The notes below the pieces were generated by a model. That model was not told the origin of the DNA. It searched no databases and was given only the letters and a program-made list of their open reading frames with translations. 64,000 nucleotides of DNA, taken from NCBI GenBank assembly GCA_003194525.1, contig NBIV01000279.1, positions 1 through 64,000 on the forward strand, in the 5' to 3' direction. Both the position numbers and the translations under genes were made by a program. Positions 11,685 through 21,699 of this stretch are shown piece by piece. This stretch comes from Gracilariopsis chorda. Lineage: Eukaryota; Rhodophyta; Florideophyceae; Gracilariales; Gracilariaceae. Within the stretch, counting starts at the first letter, position 1. Every line of letters begins with the position of its first letter.

Positions 11685-12840
11685 TGTGTTGCAACGCAAA
11701 ATCCGTGGAAATGGCGATGATGCTATTCAAATGAGTGCGACACGGTTACCGTGACGGCTCTACCGTATACGAGTTGGAACCGTACGAGTTGATGCCAATG
11801 AGATGGTTTACTGTGTGAAGTTTCACCTAGGAACGTATGAATCTAGAATGGATTGCAGGATGGGTGGACGCAGGATGGGTGGACGCCTGTGCGCGCGTGT
11901 GCGTGTGCGTGTGCGTGTGCGTGTGCGTGTGCGTGTGCGTGTGCGTGTGCGTGTGCGTGTGCGTGTGCGTGTGCGTGTGCGTGTGCGTGTGCGTGTGCGT
12001 GTGCGTGTGCGTGTGCGTGTGCGTGTGCGTGTGCGTGTGCGTGTGCGTGTGCGTGTGCGTGTGCGTGTGCGTGTGCGTGTGCGTGTGCGTGTGCGTGTGC
12101 GTGTGCGTGTGCGACAGCACCATGCTGTAGTGTTATGGTTTTACTTGGGTTGACCCCTCAGGGTGCCTGACACTGGCTTGGCCACGTGTGTGGACCTGAG
12201 AAGGTGCGCACTATTGTACTTCATTAATATATTTTATTATGGTAGTGTACCTACTTAGGTGAGCGCAACTTCGTCGTCGCGAGCACTAAATAAACTTAAC
12301 CCGAGACTTCGGTCATTCATAACTGTTCAGTTTGACCTGTGGTATCCGGCTCTGGATTGTGACGTCGTTGAGCCGTGTACTACTCCTTGCGGAGGCATTC
12401 GGTTCGCTCAATTCACCCACTCGGTAAACCTACAGATACTCTTTTTTATAGTTGTCTTGTGACATTATCTACCGTGTGGTACTGGTATCGCCCCTCTATT
12501 GGGTAATTCTTCCGCTACATCTCGTGCATGTGCTCCCTCCGTCGGGTCTGTTTCCTCTTTCCGCACGACCCGCCGGGTGGTTTTTCCCCGTGCTCGGAAG
12601 GCACCCTTCACCGGGTATATTCTAAACCGCCACATCGCGTGGCACATCTGTCTCTGGTTTACCGTCTTTCTGGCTCCGGTTCACCTTAGTTTATCCACGT
12701 CTGTGGTCAATCCTAAATACCTACTGAGTTATGCCCATATTACAGGTATACAGAGGACTCTGTCACTGGGTCTGGCTCCACAGGGAGCAAGGCCCCGGAC
12801 ACCTTGAGTGTGATACCCAACCTTCGTGTTTTGCACTAGA
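11685..12840 (+). repeat. solo LTR of family 3 with perfect 5-bp TSD (CCTGC)
   Basis: The sequence matches the LTRs of element C but in plus orientation. It starts TGTGTTGCAACGC and ends TTTTGCACTAGA. CCTGC occurs at 11,680-11,684 and again at 12,841-12,845, the target-site duplication of an LTR element. No internal retrotransposon sequence lies between, so this is a solo LTR left by recombination between two LTRs. It is about 220 bp longer than its relatives because of the hexamer microsatellite inside it. Confidence 0.93.
11895..12113 (+). repeat. hexamer microsatellite (GTGTGC)n, about 36 units
   Basis: An almost perfect run of the hexamer lies inside the solo LTR. The corresponding site in element C's LTRs has only a short GTGTGCGC-like seed, so the array grew after this LTR inserted. 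All six frames across it stay open and read as dipeptide repeats (Arg-Val, Cys-Val, Ala-Cys, His-Thr), which are not genes. Confidence 0.97.
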
Positions 12841-12900
12841 CCTGCTGTTGAGTGGCTGGCACTACCGTAAATGCCTGCAGTGCCAGCTAATCACAAGTAC

Positions 12901-13629
12901 AGGGGATTGCGACACGTGGCTGGCAAGCTGTACGGCACCAGTGCAGTATACTGGATAGACGTATATACTGCCCTGACGCAGTTCCAAAAGCATCTCGCGT
13001 GCTGACCCTAACCACTACTTTTGCCTCCCATTCAGGCTTGGCCAAAAGCGCAGTGTCGTAACCTTTTGCTACTTTGGGCACTATTGCTGGTCTTGGACCT
13101 ATGTAAGGCCAAGCTCCTGTGCAGGTCGTCATATAAGTAACTCACTAAGTACCACAGATCCGGGAAAGATCAGGTGCTCCTCTGTGGTATACTGGTCGTT
13201 TTACGGCAATCAAAGAAGTCTAAGAGTTTCCTGGACCTAATAACAGCTTGCTGTGCAGAGATGGGGATGGCCGCGATGTCGTGTCTCTTGGGGCCAGAAA
13301 GCACAAATGTTTGTGTGAGTAAATGCAGACCAATCTGTTCAACCGGACGCGGGTTAAACATCAAACGGCTTGAAAACCGATTGGGCGCACTCCGCCCCTC
13401 AAAGTCACACAGAAGTGTGTCGAGAGTCCCTGTGCTGCACATGAATGCATCGGTTAAATGTAATTCTTGCAGCAATTTTTTAATTGCTCATGCAACTAGG
13501 CCCGGTCGGTGCAAAGTCACAAACTGCAACCACGTTTTTCAGTTTCAATTTTTTTATGTTTGAAAAACATTCTGGAAGTCTGTCAAACGTTTTAGGGATT
13601 TAGAAAAATAGAATTGTTCTTTCTTATTC
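12901..13629. other. intergenic, no gene recognised
   Basis: Two overlapping frames (13,174-13,563 plus and 13,170-13,475 minus) are open for 100-130 codons, but neither shows a motif I recognise. They may be remains of older elements. Confidence 0.4.
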
Positions 13630-14088
13630 TTGGAAATTCCTATGGCGCGAGGAGGTCTACGTCCGAACTTTGGTGGGGCCAGGCTGAACTTTGGACATGC
13701 CAGGGCGCGTTTTGGAGGTACCGAGGCAGATTCTGGAAGGGTAAGACCCAAGTCGGGAGCGAGCAGACCCAATTCTGGAGATTTCAAAGCGAACGCAGGC
13801 GCTGCAAGGCAGAACGCTGGAGGTCTTTGGGTCAACGGGGGTGGGGCACAGCTAGGGATTGGACGAATTCGACGATTACCAGTTCCTCCCACTTCAGATG
13901 ACTTGGAGGTTCATGAGAGCCGCGCACATGTGCGAGGGCTCATTGTTCCAGCCATGGAAGAAGACGGAACTACTCGTGCACTTATGTACGTCGCAATAGC
14001 AGATGGTGCAAACGTCACTTGGGCGAGTGTTTCCAGTACTACAGCACTAGCAATATCCTCACGATACCTAGATTTATCGAGTGCGTGA
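13630..14088 (+). pseudogene. Helitron N-terminal segment with seven-residue repeats
   Basis: The frame (152 codons) opens MEIPMARGG and continues with nine tandem seven-residue units at 13,666-13,854, of the form Asn/Arg-x-Gly-x-x-Arg/Lys-x. The first units read NFGGARL and NFGHARA. At DNA level the period is 21 bp. The repeat is basic and Gly-rich, as in RNA- or DNA-binding low-complexity tails. It then runs into IGRIRRLPVPP and a non-repetitive part. Joining it to the Helitron rests on position and strand only; it could be a separate small gene. Confidence 0.5.
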
Positions 14089-14189
14089 GAGGTATTCCAT
14101 CTCACATTCCTGCGCCTCGGATGCGTCCACCTCTCCCACTGATGTCTGCAGAACAGATGCCCACTGCGATTGAATTGTAAGAGAATGAG

Positions 14190-14400
14190 ATCTTTTCGCT
14201 CCTTCACAGCCAGCGGAGCAGCCTGCTCTGTCAAAAGCTGAACCAGAAGAAGAACAGGTGCCCGTTTCGATAGAAATGGAACAGGATGAGATCACTCCTG
14301 CTCCCTCACATCTGGCGCAGCAGCTTGCGCTGTCGCACGCTGAAGAACAAGAACGGATTCCCGCTCTTATGTTAATGGAAAAAGATGAGATCACTCCTGC
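14190..14400 (+). repeat. tandem repeat coding a 33-residue acidic unit
   Basis: Two units of about 99 bp follow each other, with a weaker third upstream. In protein they read APSQPAEQPALSKAE...EMEQDEITP and APSHLAQQLALSHAE...LMEKDEITPA. The unit is acidic and Gln-rich with a helical pattern. It lies in the linker between the basic seven-residue repeats and the Cys-rich segment. Confidence 0.75.
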
Positions 14401-14559
14401 TACCGTACAGTCCCAGGAGAAGCAGCCGTAGCAGCCACAGCAGCTGCAGGACACGACGATCATGCAGTTTGCTAGGCATCCTGAGCGAGGGCTCTATCGC
14501 GTATACTATGCTTGGCATTCCGTGACAGCTCAGGCGTAGAATGAACCATCTATCCGTGC

Positions 14560-15480
14560 AGGCGTGCCAGAGTTTGAGATGCTTCCCAATTCGGGTCAAA
14601 GGCGATGCAGAAGATGCGGAGAGCACTCACACACGATCTCCTCCTGCTCATGCCCAGACTGGAAATGGATAATTCAGAGCTGCAAGTATTGTAGTTTTGT
14701 TTTGCTGGGACCAGAGGTAACCGGAGTATGCTATGGAATGAAAAGAATGTCGGGATGGGGGTCACGTTCTGCAGAAGGCATGAAAACGAGTTGATTCACA
14801 GTCTGTATATTCTGAGAGGGATTCGCTCCCATTTTCTGAAATTGAATACACTCTTCGTGACGAGGCAAGCGTTCATGGACATTTACTATGCCACGGAAGG
14901 CGTTCCTTCTTTTCTAAGACTTGACGGCAGTGCCGCTCTCGCTCTCCTCACCCAGAACCAGAGCAACACGCGCAACAGCTTTCTGCCGGCCTTCCTTGGG
15001 TCCACCTCACTATGCACGTGCCAATGAGTTTGCGTTCATTCAGAACATCAACGTAAGAGATATCGTGCCCAAGTTGTACGATGTGATCCAGGCCATGCCA
15101 GAGGTAGTGTGCGAACAATAACGAACCGTGATTAGCACGCAACAACAACAACAAAATGGGAAGATTGCGGTGAATATCAGCGTGCCAGCAGCGGCACAAG
15201 GAGTATTCGTACGTGGATGCGAAGGAGCCCGAAGTGCGACGGTCAGTGCTACTCATGCAGGTGGAGGTTCTATCCCTGAAAATGCCCCTGGTGGGAGCCT
15301 GACGATGATGAGAACGCTCGTTGTGGATCCGCCGGGCCTATACCGAGTGGTCTCTCAAGTACCGCACTTGATAGAAGGCACCGTACCCGAAGAGCACGCC
15401 ATAGTAACGGCTGCTGCTCTTTCTAATGATAATGGCGCTGGGGCGACCTCAAATGGCGCAAACAATGCGCAAGTGCACTA
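14560..15480 (+). pseudogene. Helitron central segment with Cys-rich zinc motif
   Basis: The first part reads CRRCGEHSHTISSCSCPDW at about 14,600-14,660, followed by SCKYC, so Cys and His pairs are spaced as in a zinc finger; many Helitron proteins carry one before the Rep domain. The following frame (from 14,728) reads FLKLNTLFVTRQAFMDIYYA. A further frame at 15,128-15,484 carries VDPPGLYRVV and a Gly/Asn/Ala-rich end. The frames differ, so the region is broken. Assignment to the Helitron follows from its position directly before the Rep part. Confidence 0.5.
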
Positions 15481-15499
15481 CTGACTTCTAAAACCGGCA

Positions 15500-16800
15500 T
15501 CCAAACTAGCAGAGAACGGCACCTTTTCTGTCCTCTGCTGGTACGGCGATGAGCATGAACCGTTTCACATCGCCGTGTTTCTGGATACAAGTACCTCCAT
15601 AATTCAAAGCTCAGGTCTGCGTTTCAACGAGTGGAAGCTCCGAAACCTCACGTGGGCTGAGAACGCGAAAGGACGGCTGTAATCAGACAAAATTCTTCGG
15701 AACAGTGGCCCGTTGGTTCAGCAGTGGATGCTCTGCACTCACACAAGCATCGATTAGATGAGAATATACTTTTTGGAGAGAGAAAAACAGGCGCGCATGG
15801 TAAAAGAGCAGGAGATCCGACAAGTACAACAACAAATTGCCCAAGTGTCACCATCTGAGCTCGACCAAGTGGGACTTATCTTTCTGCGTGATGACTGAGT
15901 CAACTCATCAGCGTACGAGAAGAACCAGCGCATGGATATACAGGCAATCTTAGTGCAGAGAGGACTGCCAGCTCACTCCCTTACAATCACCATGAAAATC
16001 TGGCAAAAAGACATCAAGCTCCTTGGTATGGAAACTAGCAGTCGTAGCGCGTTTACAGCAAAGAGTGACCGCCCTCTACCGTTTTACCGACCTCATCTGA
16101 CGGCAATATTGTATAACCAGCTTTCCAATCATTTCATGAAGGACTTGGAAAAGAACTCAGAGCACATCTCTGCAACGAAGTGCTTGGGCCTTGCATCAAA
16201 GCTGGAGTCTCAAGAGCGCAATTTCCCTCACCATAACATGCTTTTGTGGCTTAGGGGGAGTGCGATTGGAGACATTCATGTGATCGAAGAACTGATTCGT
16301 CCAGAATTGGCCCTTTTAGGTGAAGAAGACGTGTTGTGTGGCCTCATTCGGTCCATGCACAGGAAGCACCACTCTTCTTAGTGCCCGAATCGCGCTGGGC
16401 GTGCAAGTATGGATACGAAAGCAACATGATTGTGCCGGTGATTTACATGACGGCAAAAATCTCGTCAACTACCGCATCAGAAAGGCAGAAGACCTCACGG
16501 TTTTACCGTACAATCTAACTCTGATCAAGACGTACAGCTCGTATATAAACTTAGAAGGCACACAGGGAGGGAGTGCAGTGGCCTATTTGATGAAGTAAGG
16601 GTTTAAGCAGCCTAGATCTCAGGAGGTGGTGCTCAATGCGAGTGGCACTAATGAAGCAGGCATGCGGAATGAGCAGCAACAAGAGATGCAAGCGCAGAAC
16701 GACATTCCTGGATACATGCGTGCGCGTGTGGTGGGCACTGTCAATGCAGCTTGGAGACTTTTTGAGCTTTGGTATGTGCACATCACACCAGAAGTAGAGT
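15500..16800 (+). pseudogene. Helitron Rep (HUH) region, broken
   Basis: The block at 16,226-16,260 reads PHHNMLLWL, matching the Helitron Rep core PHAHILLWL; the second His of the HUH pair is replaced by Asn. It is followed by the usual IEELIRPE stretch. After a frame change the protein continues as YRIRKAEDLTVLPYN and then VAYLMK, the first of the two catalytic-tyrosine positions, with a TAA stop (ending at 16,598) just after it where the second tyrosine segment should come. Further on it reads DIPGYMRARVVGTVNAAWRLFE (in two overlapping pieces), the E-A-A-W-R-x-F motif typical of Helitrons. The protein cannot be active. Confidence 0.78.
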
Positions 16801-17149
16801 GACTAGCCATTCACTTAGAAGGAGAGTAAACGTTTCTGCTGAAAGGTTCAAATTATATCCATTCCGCATCACAGGTGTCTACGTTGGAGAAATACTCTGC
16901 AAGGCCTGAAGCATATGTAAACCTCGACTATCTTTAGTACTTTGAAATGGTGCATTGTATCACTCGCTTCCTGCACTTTTGCTTACTCAATATGATGGAG
17001 ACGGCACTCAGGTGCCCACAGACGACTGCAAGCGGCTTACGTACGTCATAGAATGCACGGAAGGCGGGCAGTACGTCGCAAGGATCAGATGAGCGTCACC
17101 TCCTTCCACTGCGTGCTCTGCTCTTCTCTTGATGCTCTTGAATCATGGC

Positions 17150-17390
17150 TCGAGCTCTTTTGAAGACCCTAGGAATTTCAAGGGACAGCACTACGACATA
17201 TATCGTGAAACTGCAATTGGAAGCGGATTGCTCGCAGACATAACCGAGTTTGATAATGCCTTTCATGAAGCGATGTAGATCCACATCACACCAGCATAGC
17301 TACGAATTTTGGTTGTTAAATTATGCCGGCAAGGCGCCGACCCAGAGAAAATGGCCTTCGAGCTGTTAGAATTAGTTATTATATACCTTT
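17150..17390 (+). pseudogene. Helitron spacer between Rep and helicase
   Basis: Translation gives YDIYRETAIGSGLLADITEFD, then FHEAM, ITPA-LR and VVKLCRQGADPEKM. This follows the family pattern R-A---LGLL-DD-E-D--L-EA---P--LR-LF--IL--C-P-DP that links Rep to helicase. Stops interrupt it, and after 17,390 the similarity ends abruptly at an insertion. Confidence 0.65.
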
Positions 17391-18150
17391 CTTTGAATAT
17401 AGTTGGTTCTAGCATCAGTTTTAACGTACAAAAACCAGCTATTTTCATTCTACTCGATCTCCTGAAGAGATCGGTTACCCATTCGCCATGCCAAACTGGC
17501 CTCAAAGCCAAGTTGACATATTCGTGACACCCTGTCAGTATGACACGACAACATGTTCATGTCAGAGAAGTCTTGGTTCACCACGTGGACATATTGGCTC
17601 CAAGTACACGTTGCCTACTACCCATAACGTTGACAGACACTTCACAAGGAACAGCAGGGATCGAAAGGTCATGGACGATTCCCGAGGGAGTCGTGCCAAG
17701 TCATCACTGGCACCCTGGGTCCATGCCAGATCATCAAAGACCTTGTATGATGACAATTCATCAGCATTGATGGAATTTGGCAAGTCATCAAACGACTAGA
17801 TCCGGCACTGAACCCGGTAAACCAGTCGCGTACGGAGGCTAGCCCGAACACCCAGCACCATACCGTTTAAATCGGACGAATTCTCATCGACTAGTGGCAC
17901 TGATAGAACTAGACTAGAAACTCTATATAAACCCAGATGGAGGTTCTGAACTTCTAACTCGGATCATCACCATCGAGCTCCAACAAATTCAACCATTGCA
18001 CATCTGTTCCTAACACAAGCACTGGGAGGGGCTATGTAGCGACATATAGACAGGCGATGAGCAGCAACGAAGCCAAAAGTGCATTGACATGTGCTGGTGA
18101 TCTCAGAACAGCACGGTTGACGACTGCTTCGCGATCACAGCTTCTTCTTG
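17391..18150 (+). other. about 750 bp of foreign DNA inside the Helitron, with a TATA box
   Basis: Helitron protein similarity stops near 17,390 and resumes near 18,150. The DNA between is not Helitron-like. It contains TCTATATAAAC at 17,922-17,932, a good TATA box with about 30 bp to a possible transcription start, as in the middle of an LTR. A candidate LTR could run from TGACACCC (17,525) to CCTAACA (about 18,014), but I found no matching target-site duplication. The class of the insertion is open. Confidence 0.4.
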
Positions 18151-19678
18151 CAATACCTACAGCAGGATGAGCCAGGGTTGACTGAGACGAATCGAGCTAC
18201 AACAACTAGAGACGCGCGCGTGGTGCAAAATGGGTTAACGTTGCGGTCACGGTACGTGGCTTTACAATGTCCTCAAAGGCAAGTCATTGACATCTTTATT
18301 GCTCTATTGTAACAACGACAAGTGCTGCAAGAGCAGACAAACACTTCAGAAAACGTTTTCTTTGTGCAGGGATCCGCAGGCACTGGAAAGACATACCTGC
18401 TCAACCTCCTTCGGGATATCACCGAGTCAGAAGGCCGAAATGAGGACTACAACGGGCATTGCAGTAGCGTTGTACGAAGGGAGCCGCACTTTAAACAACC
18501 TGCTTGGACTGGGTGCAGCACATAAGCACAGCACAAGCCGCAGTACAGCTACTTTGTCCATTTACGGTCCCTGATCTCAACTTGCAGAACTGCTACGCAA
18601 AATACAACTGTTCGTCTTTTGTAAGTAGGCTATGCTCTCACGAACCTCTTTGAACTCATGGATGCCTTGCCCAAAGATGTTCGGTGCTGTGGAATGGAAA
18701 ACCAGCCTCCGTGTGGGGGCTTAACCATCGTTCTATCCGGCAACTACTCCTAGCTGCTTCCGGTTGTACCGCAGGTATACATGGAGGCTGAGCCAAGTGG
18801 AAACCTGATCTGATTGTAAAAAAACATCCTCAACTAGTTGGCTTGGAAGAGTTATTTGAAGACATTGTACTCGGTTCAAGTGCTTTGCCCCACCGACCAA
18901 GTACGCCCAAGCCGATTATCCGGCATTTGCATCGCTGCTAAGTTCCAATGCACACAATAATATTTCCAACAAGGCTCCACTACCACTCAAATCCACCGGT
19001 GGGATGCAAACCGCTTACCAAATGCTGTGGAAGTGGCTCACAACAAACCTCGAAGAGGACGTGGATCTCAGCAAAATTTTCATCGCATCCACAAACCGGT
19101 TGGTCGACGAACATAATGCGGCAGCGCTGGATCTGTTTCCTGATGAGCGCTTCACTCTTCTTTCAGCTATGAAAGTACAACCTGAAGGTGGACAGAAGTC
19201 AGAGTCCGACGTCACCATACCTTTGGTTCCCGAGTTTGCATATCAGTATGCATCTACTGGAATACCATTTCATAACTTTGATATGAAGATTTGTATTCCA
19301 GTTATGGTTTTTCGGGACGTGCTGGATCCCACTTTGGTCAATCGAAAGCTGTTCGTGGTCTTGTGTGTCGATCAGTTTACGATGCATGTGGTTAAATTTG
19401 ACAAGAACGGGCAAGAGCTAGGAAGAAAGCTCCTGAATCGTGTGGAATTTGAGTTTTACTCCGCAGAAATTCGCATGATCCGAAGGGAGTTCCACATTCG
19501 TCTCTCGTTTACAGCAACCGTTCACAAAGGACAGGTAAAGACCTTGGATGGGTTGGTTATGGATGCAAAATTCATCTTCTTCTGCACCGGTAAGTTGTTT
19601 GCCGCATTGTCTTGCGTTCGAAGAAAGGATCATGTCCTGCTTCTCCCTAACCTACAGCTTACATCCCGGAATACATAA
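18150..19678 (+). pseudogene. Helitron helicase (Pif1-like), broken
   Basis: The helicase opens with a Q-rich entry (CPQRQVIDIFIALL) and an intact Walker A, GSAGTGKTYL, at 18,370-18,399. The next motif, GGLTIVLSGNYS then LLPVVPQ, lies near 18,716-18,780 and is interrupted by a stop. The final frame, 19,004-19,678 (224 codons), holds VDEHNAAALDLFPDERF and ends with TVHKGQVKTLD and KLFAALSCV. In active Pif1 helicases these last motifs read NKSQGQTL and LYVALSRV, so the arginine finger is lost here. It is the better preserved of the two helicase copies. Confidence 0.82.
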
Positions 19679-19757
19679 ACCATTCACCCCAGGTCTGTAG
19701 CAATCGTGAACTCAGTGCGGCCTGAAGTCATACAGTTCTGCTTACTCTGCAAACGTG

Positions 19758-19763
19758 AATAAA
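19758..19763 (+). terminator. polyadenylation signal AATAAA
   Basis: AATAAA lies 80 bp after the Helitron helicase stop on the same strand, where a transcript's poly(A) signal would be expected. It is a short motif and could be chance. Confidence 0.4.
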
Positions 19764-19764
19764 T

Positions 19765-20470
19765 GTTATGCGGTTTTCTTTGTCTCATTAAACTACTTGC
19801 TTTTGTGTTATTGATTCCTCCAACCTTTTCTCTTCCCATCGCTTAAGTCAATCCTCCACCCTGGCAGTCAGCGCCTCCCGCGGCCGAAGGACGCTCCTTC
19901 TTGTCTCTCATGTTTTAGGGATTTAAATGCGTACAAGGGCTTTGTTCTTGACTTATTGGAGGTATTAATCCATAAAACGGCCTTCTATGCGCCTGTACGC
20001 GAATTCAGAAGAGTATTTTGGCGCAACGCTTTCCTGCTACTTGGAAAATTAAGCTGCAAAAGCAGTAGAAAAGCATGCTACAAAGTGGTTAGCAATCCCA
20101 AAACCACTGCAGTCCCAGCCACTTACAGAACGCAATTTGTCGTGTTTCACCCTTATTGTCCGGCACTGCAGCCAATTTAGGCACCTACCGCCTGCGACTA
20201 GGTATTCAATGAAACACAGTCAAAGAAAATTGAGCTAAACAATCCTCTACGGCTCCAGCCACGGCAGACTCCGCAGCGACCGGGTGCTCTACAGGCATTA
20301 TTGCGAGCATTATCGAACAATGCGCCCGGAGAGCTTCCAAAAGCTACTTATTACACACAGCTACTTAAACCACGCGGCGCACAGCGCCGTCTGCTCCCGA
20401 AGGCGGGATTTTCGTTTCTCTCCAGTATAATTGTTTTACTGAGGTATGAAAACGTACGTGTTCATTGAAA
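19765..20470. other. intergenic, nothing recognised
   Basis: No frame here shows coding motifs. It may include the 3' end of the Helitron, but no hairpin followed by CTRR stood out. Confidence 0.4.
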
Positions 20471-20471
20471 G

Positions 20472-20720
20472 GAGACGTTGCACTAGTAAATACAGTATCA
20501 TGCCTCCTTCAGCGCGTGCAAAAATCTCTCTTGCTGCAAGGGCTACCTTCCATTCAAACAGATTCAGTGGCAGCAGCAGCAAAGCTCAAAGTTCATTGGC
20601 TGCTATATGTTGACTGCCCTTGCTACACAGTATCTGGCACTGCAGCGGTGCCAGCCACTTCGCTGCACAGTGGTTGGCATTGCAGTCATTTTGTCAATGC
20701 CAGCGAAATACAATCCATTG
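20472..20720 (+). repeat. dispersed repeat, copy 2
   Basis: This is the second copy of the sequence split by the solo LTR at 11.7-12.8 kb. It contains AGCAGCAAAGCTCAAA, TTGGCTGCTATATGTTGACTG and a palindromic TGGCACTGCAGCGGTGCCA. The long open frame across it (20,465-20,944) has no protein character. Confidence 0.55.
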
Positions 20721-21690
20721 TAGTCTACAAAGAACAGTGCAGTTTCAGCCACTCATCGACGCACGAGCAGTCAATTCCAACTCTATTTCATAGTCACTCT
20801 CGGCGCCGCTGCCTTTATTGGTTTTCAGGCCATTCGGGAGTGATAGTGAGCAGAAATCCTCTCTATAACCTCCGAGTACACCCTTATTCTGCGGCCTGTA
20901 GCACCACCCACGGCCAAAAGCCGCTTCCACTTGTGGTTGAATAATGATTTACAGAACACGTACCTCACAGAGTGACAATGGGAGGATCCAGAAACTAAAA
21001 AATGACAATCGCAGGAAAAGATATCGCCTTGCTAGTTTTGGCCCCTTACCACGGTCACAAAGTAAACTTGAAGGCAGTCAACGCAACCTACAAATGGGCT
21101 TGCTTCAATAGGGAAGCATTGCTCTTTGTGCTAAGTTCCAGCGTAGAGGTTCGTTTGCGCTTCTTGCCCAACTCAACTTCTTGTTAATGATACAGCTTCT
21201 TTGTTTGGTTTTCTACCTTTTCTCATCTCATCCGTTACACAGACAAGTACAACAGACAACTTTACATGATTAGCGAGGTAGACAAACAGTTTCAGGAGGT
21301 ACTCATTCGCGTTGTGGTGGTCTCAACTACACTGCGGAAGATACGCAGCAGCTCCTTGATTCGGTTCTGGGAATTGAACCGCTTTGTAGAAACTATTGAG
21401 CCAGATTTGCAGAAACGTTCAAGCAGAAAGACAGACGCGAAGAACAGCAGAGAGTTTAAAGTATAATTTTCATCATCTGGCTTACACAAAGAAACCAACC
21501 AGATGTCTACAAAGTCCGCCCGAAGTGCGGCGCGCGAAATAAATTTATCGTGAGATTCAGGCCAAATCACAGGCGACATTGCTCTAAAACGACGATGAGA
21601 ACCTTCCAACGTCTGAGAACGAAATTGAAAATGCGAGAAAAACGTGGGGTGTTGCCATTGAAAGTAGTAAAAGAAGATTACCAGATAATC
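20721..21690. other. intergenic, one unassigned minus-strand frame
   Basis: The minus-strand frame 21,292-21,750 is open for 152 codons and partly overlaps the end of element D's integrase. Its second half (for example FISRAALRADFVDIWLVSL) is not integrase and I cannot assign it. Confidence 0.35.
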
Positions 21691-21699
21691 CCAGACTTC

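Larger units (their letters stand above)
13630..19678 (+). mobile_element. decayed Helitron (Rep-helicase), plus strand
   Basis: Helitrons are rolling-circle DNA transposons that encode one large protein with a HUH Rep nuclease and a Pif1-type helicase. Here, in order, are a repeat-rich N-terminal stretch, a Cys-rich zinc segment, a Rep-like stretch (about 15.5-16.8 kb), the spacer between Rep and helicase (about 17.2-17.4 kb) and the helicase (18.15-19.68 kb). These parts lie in several frames separated by stops, and the spacer is interrupted by about 750 bp of unrelated DNA. The terminal TC and CTRR ends were not located, so the limits given are those of recognisable coding sequence. Confidence 0.82.

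Noticed and set aside
11803-12170. Long frames across the hexamer array, reading Arg-Val, Cys-Val, Ala-Cys or His-Thr repeats
   Set aside because: A six-base repeat keeps every frame open. There is no protein signal outside the array.
17525-18014. Solo LTR from TGACACCC to CCTAACA
   Set aside because: Flanking bases ATTCG and CAAGC do not match and no other copy is in the window, so the limits cannot be supported.
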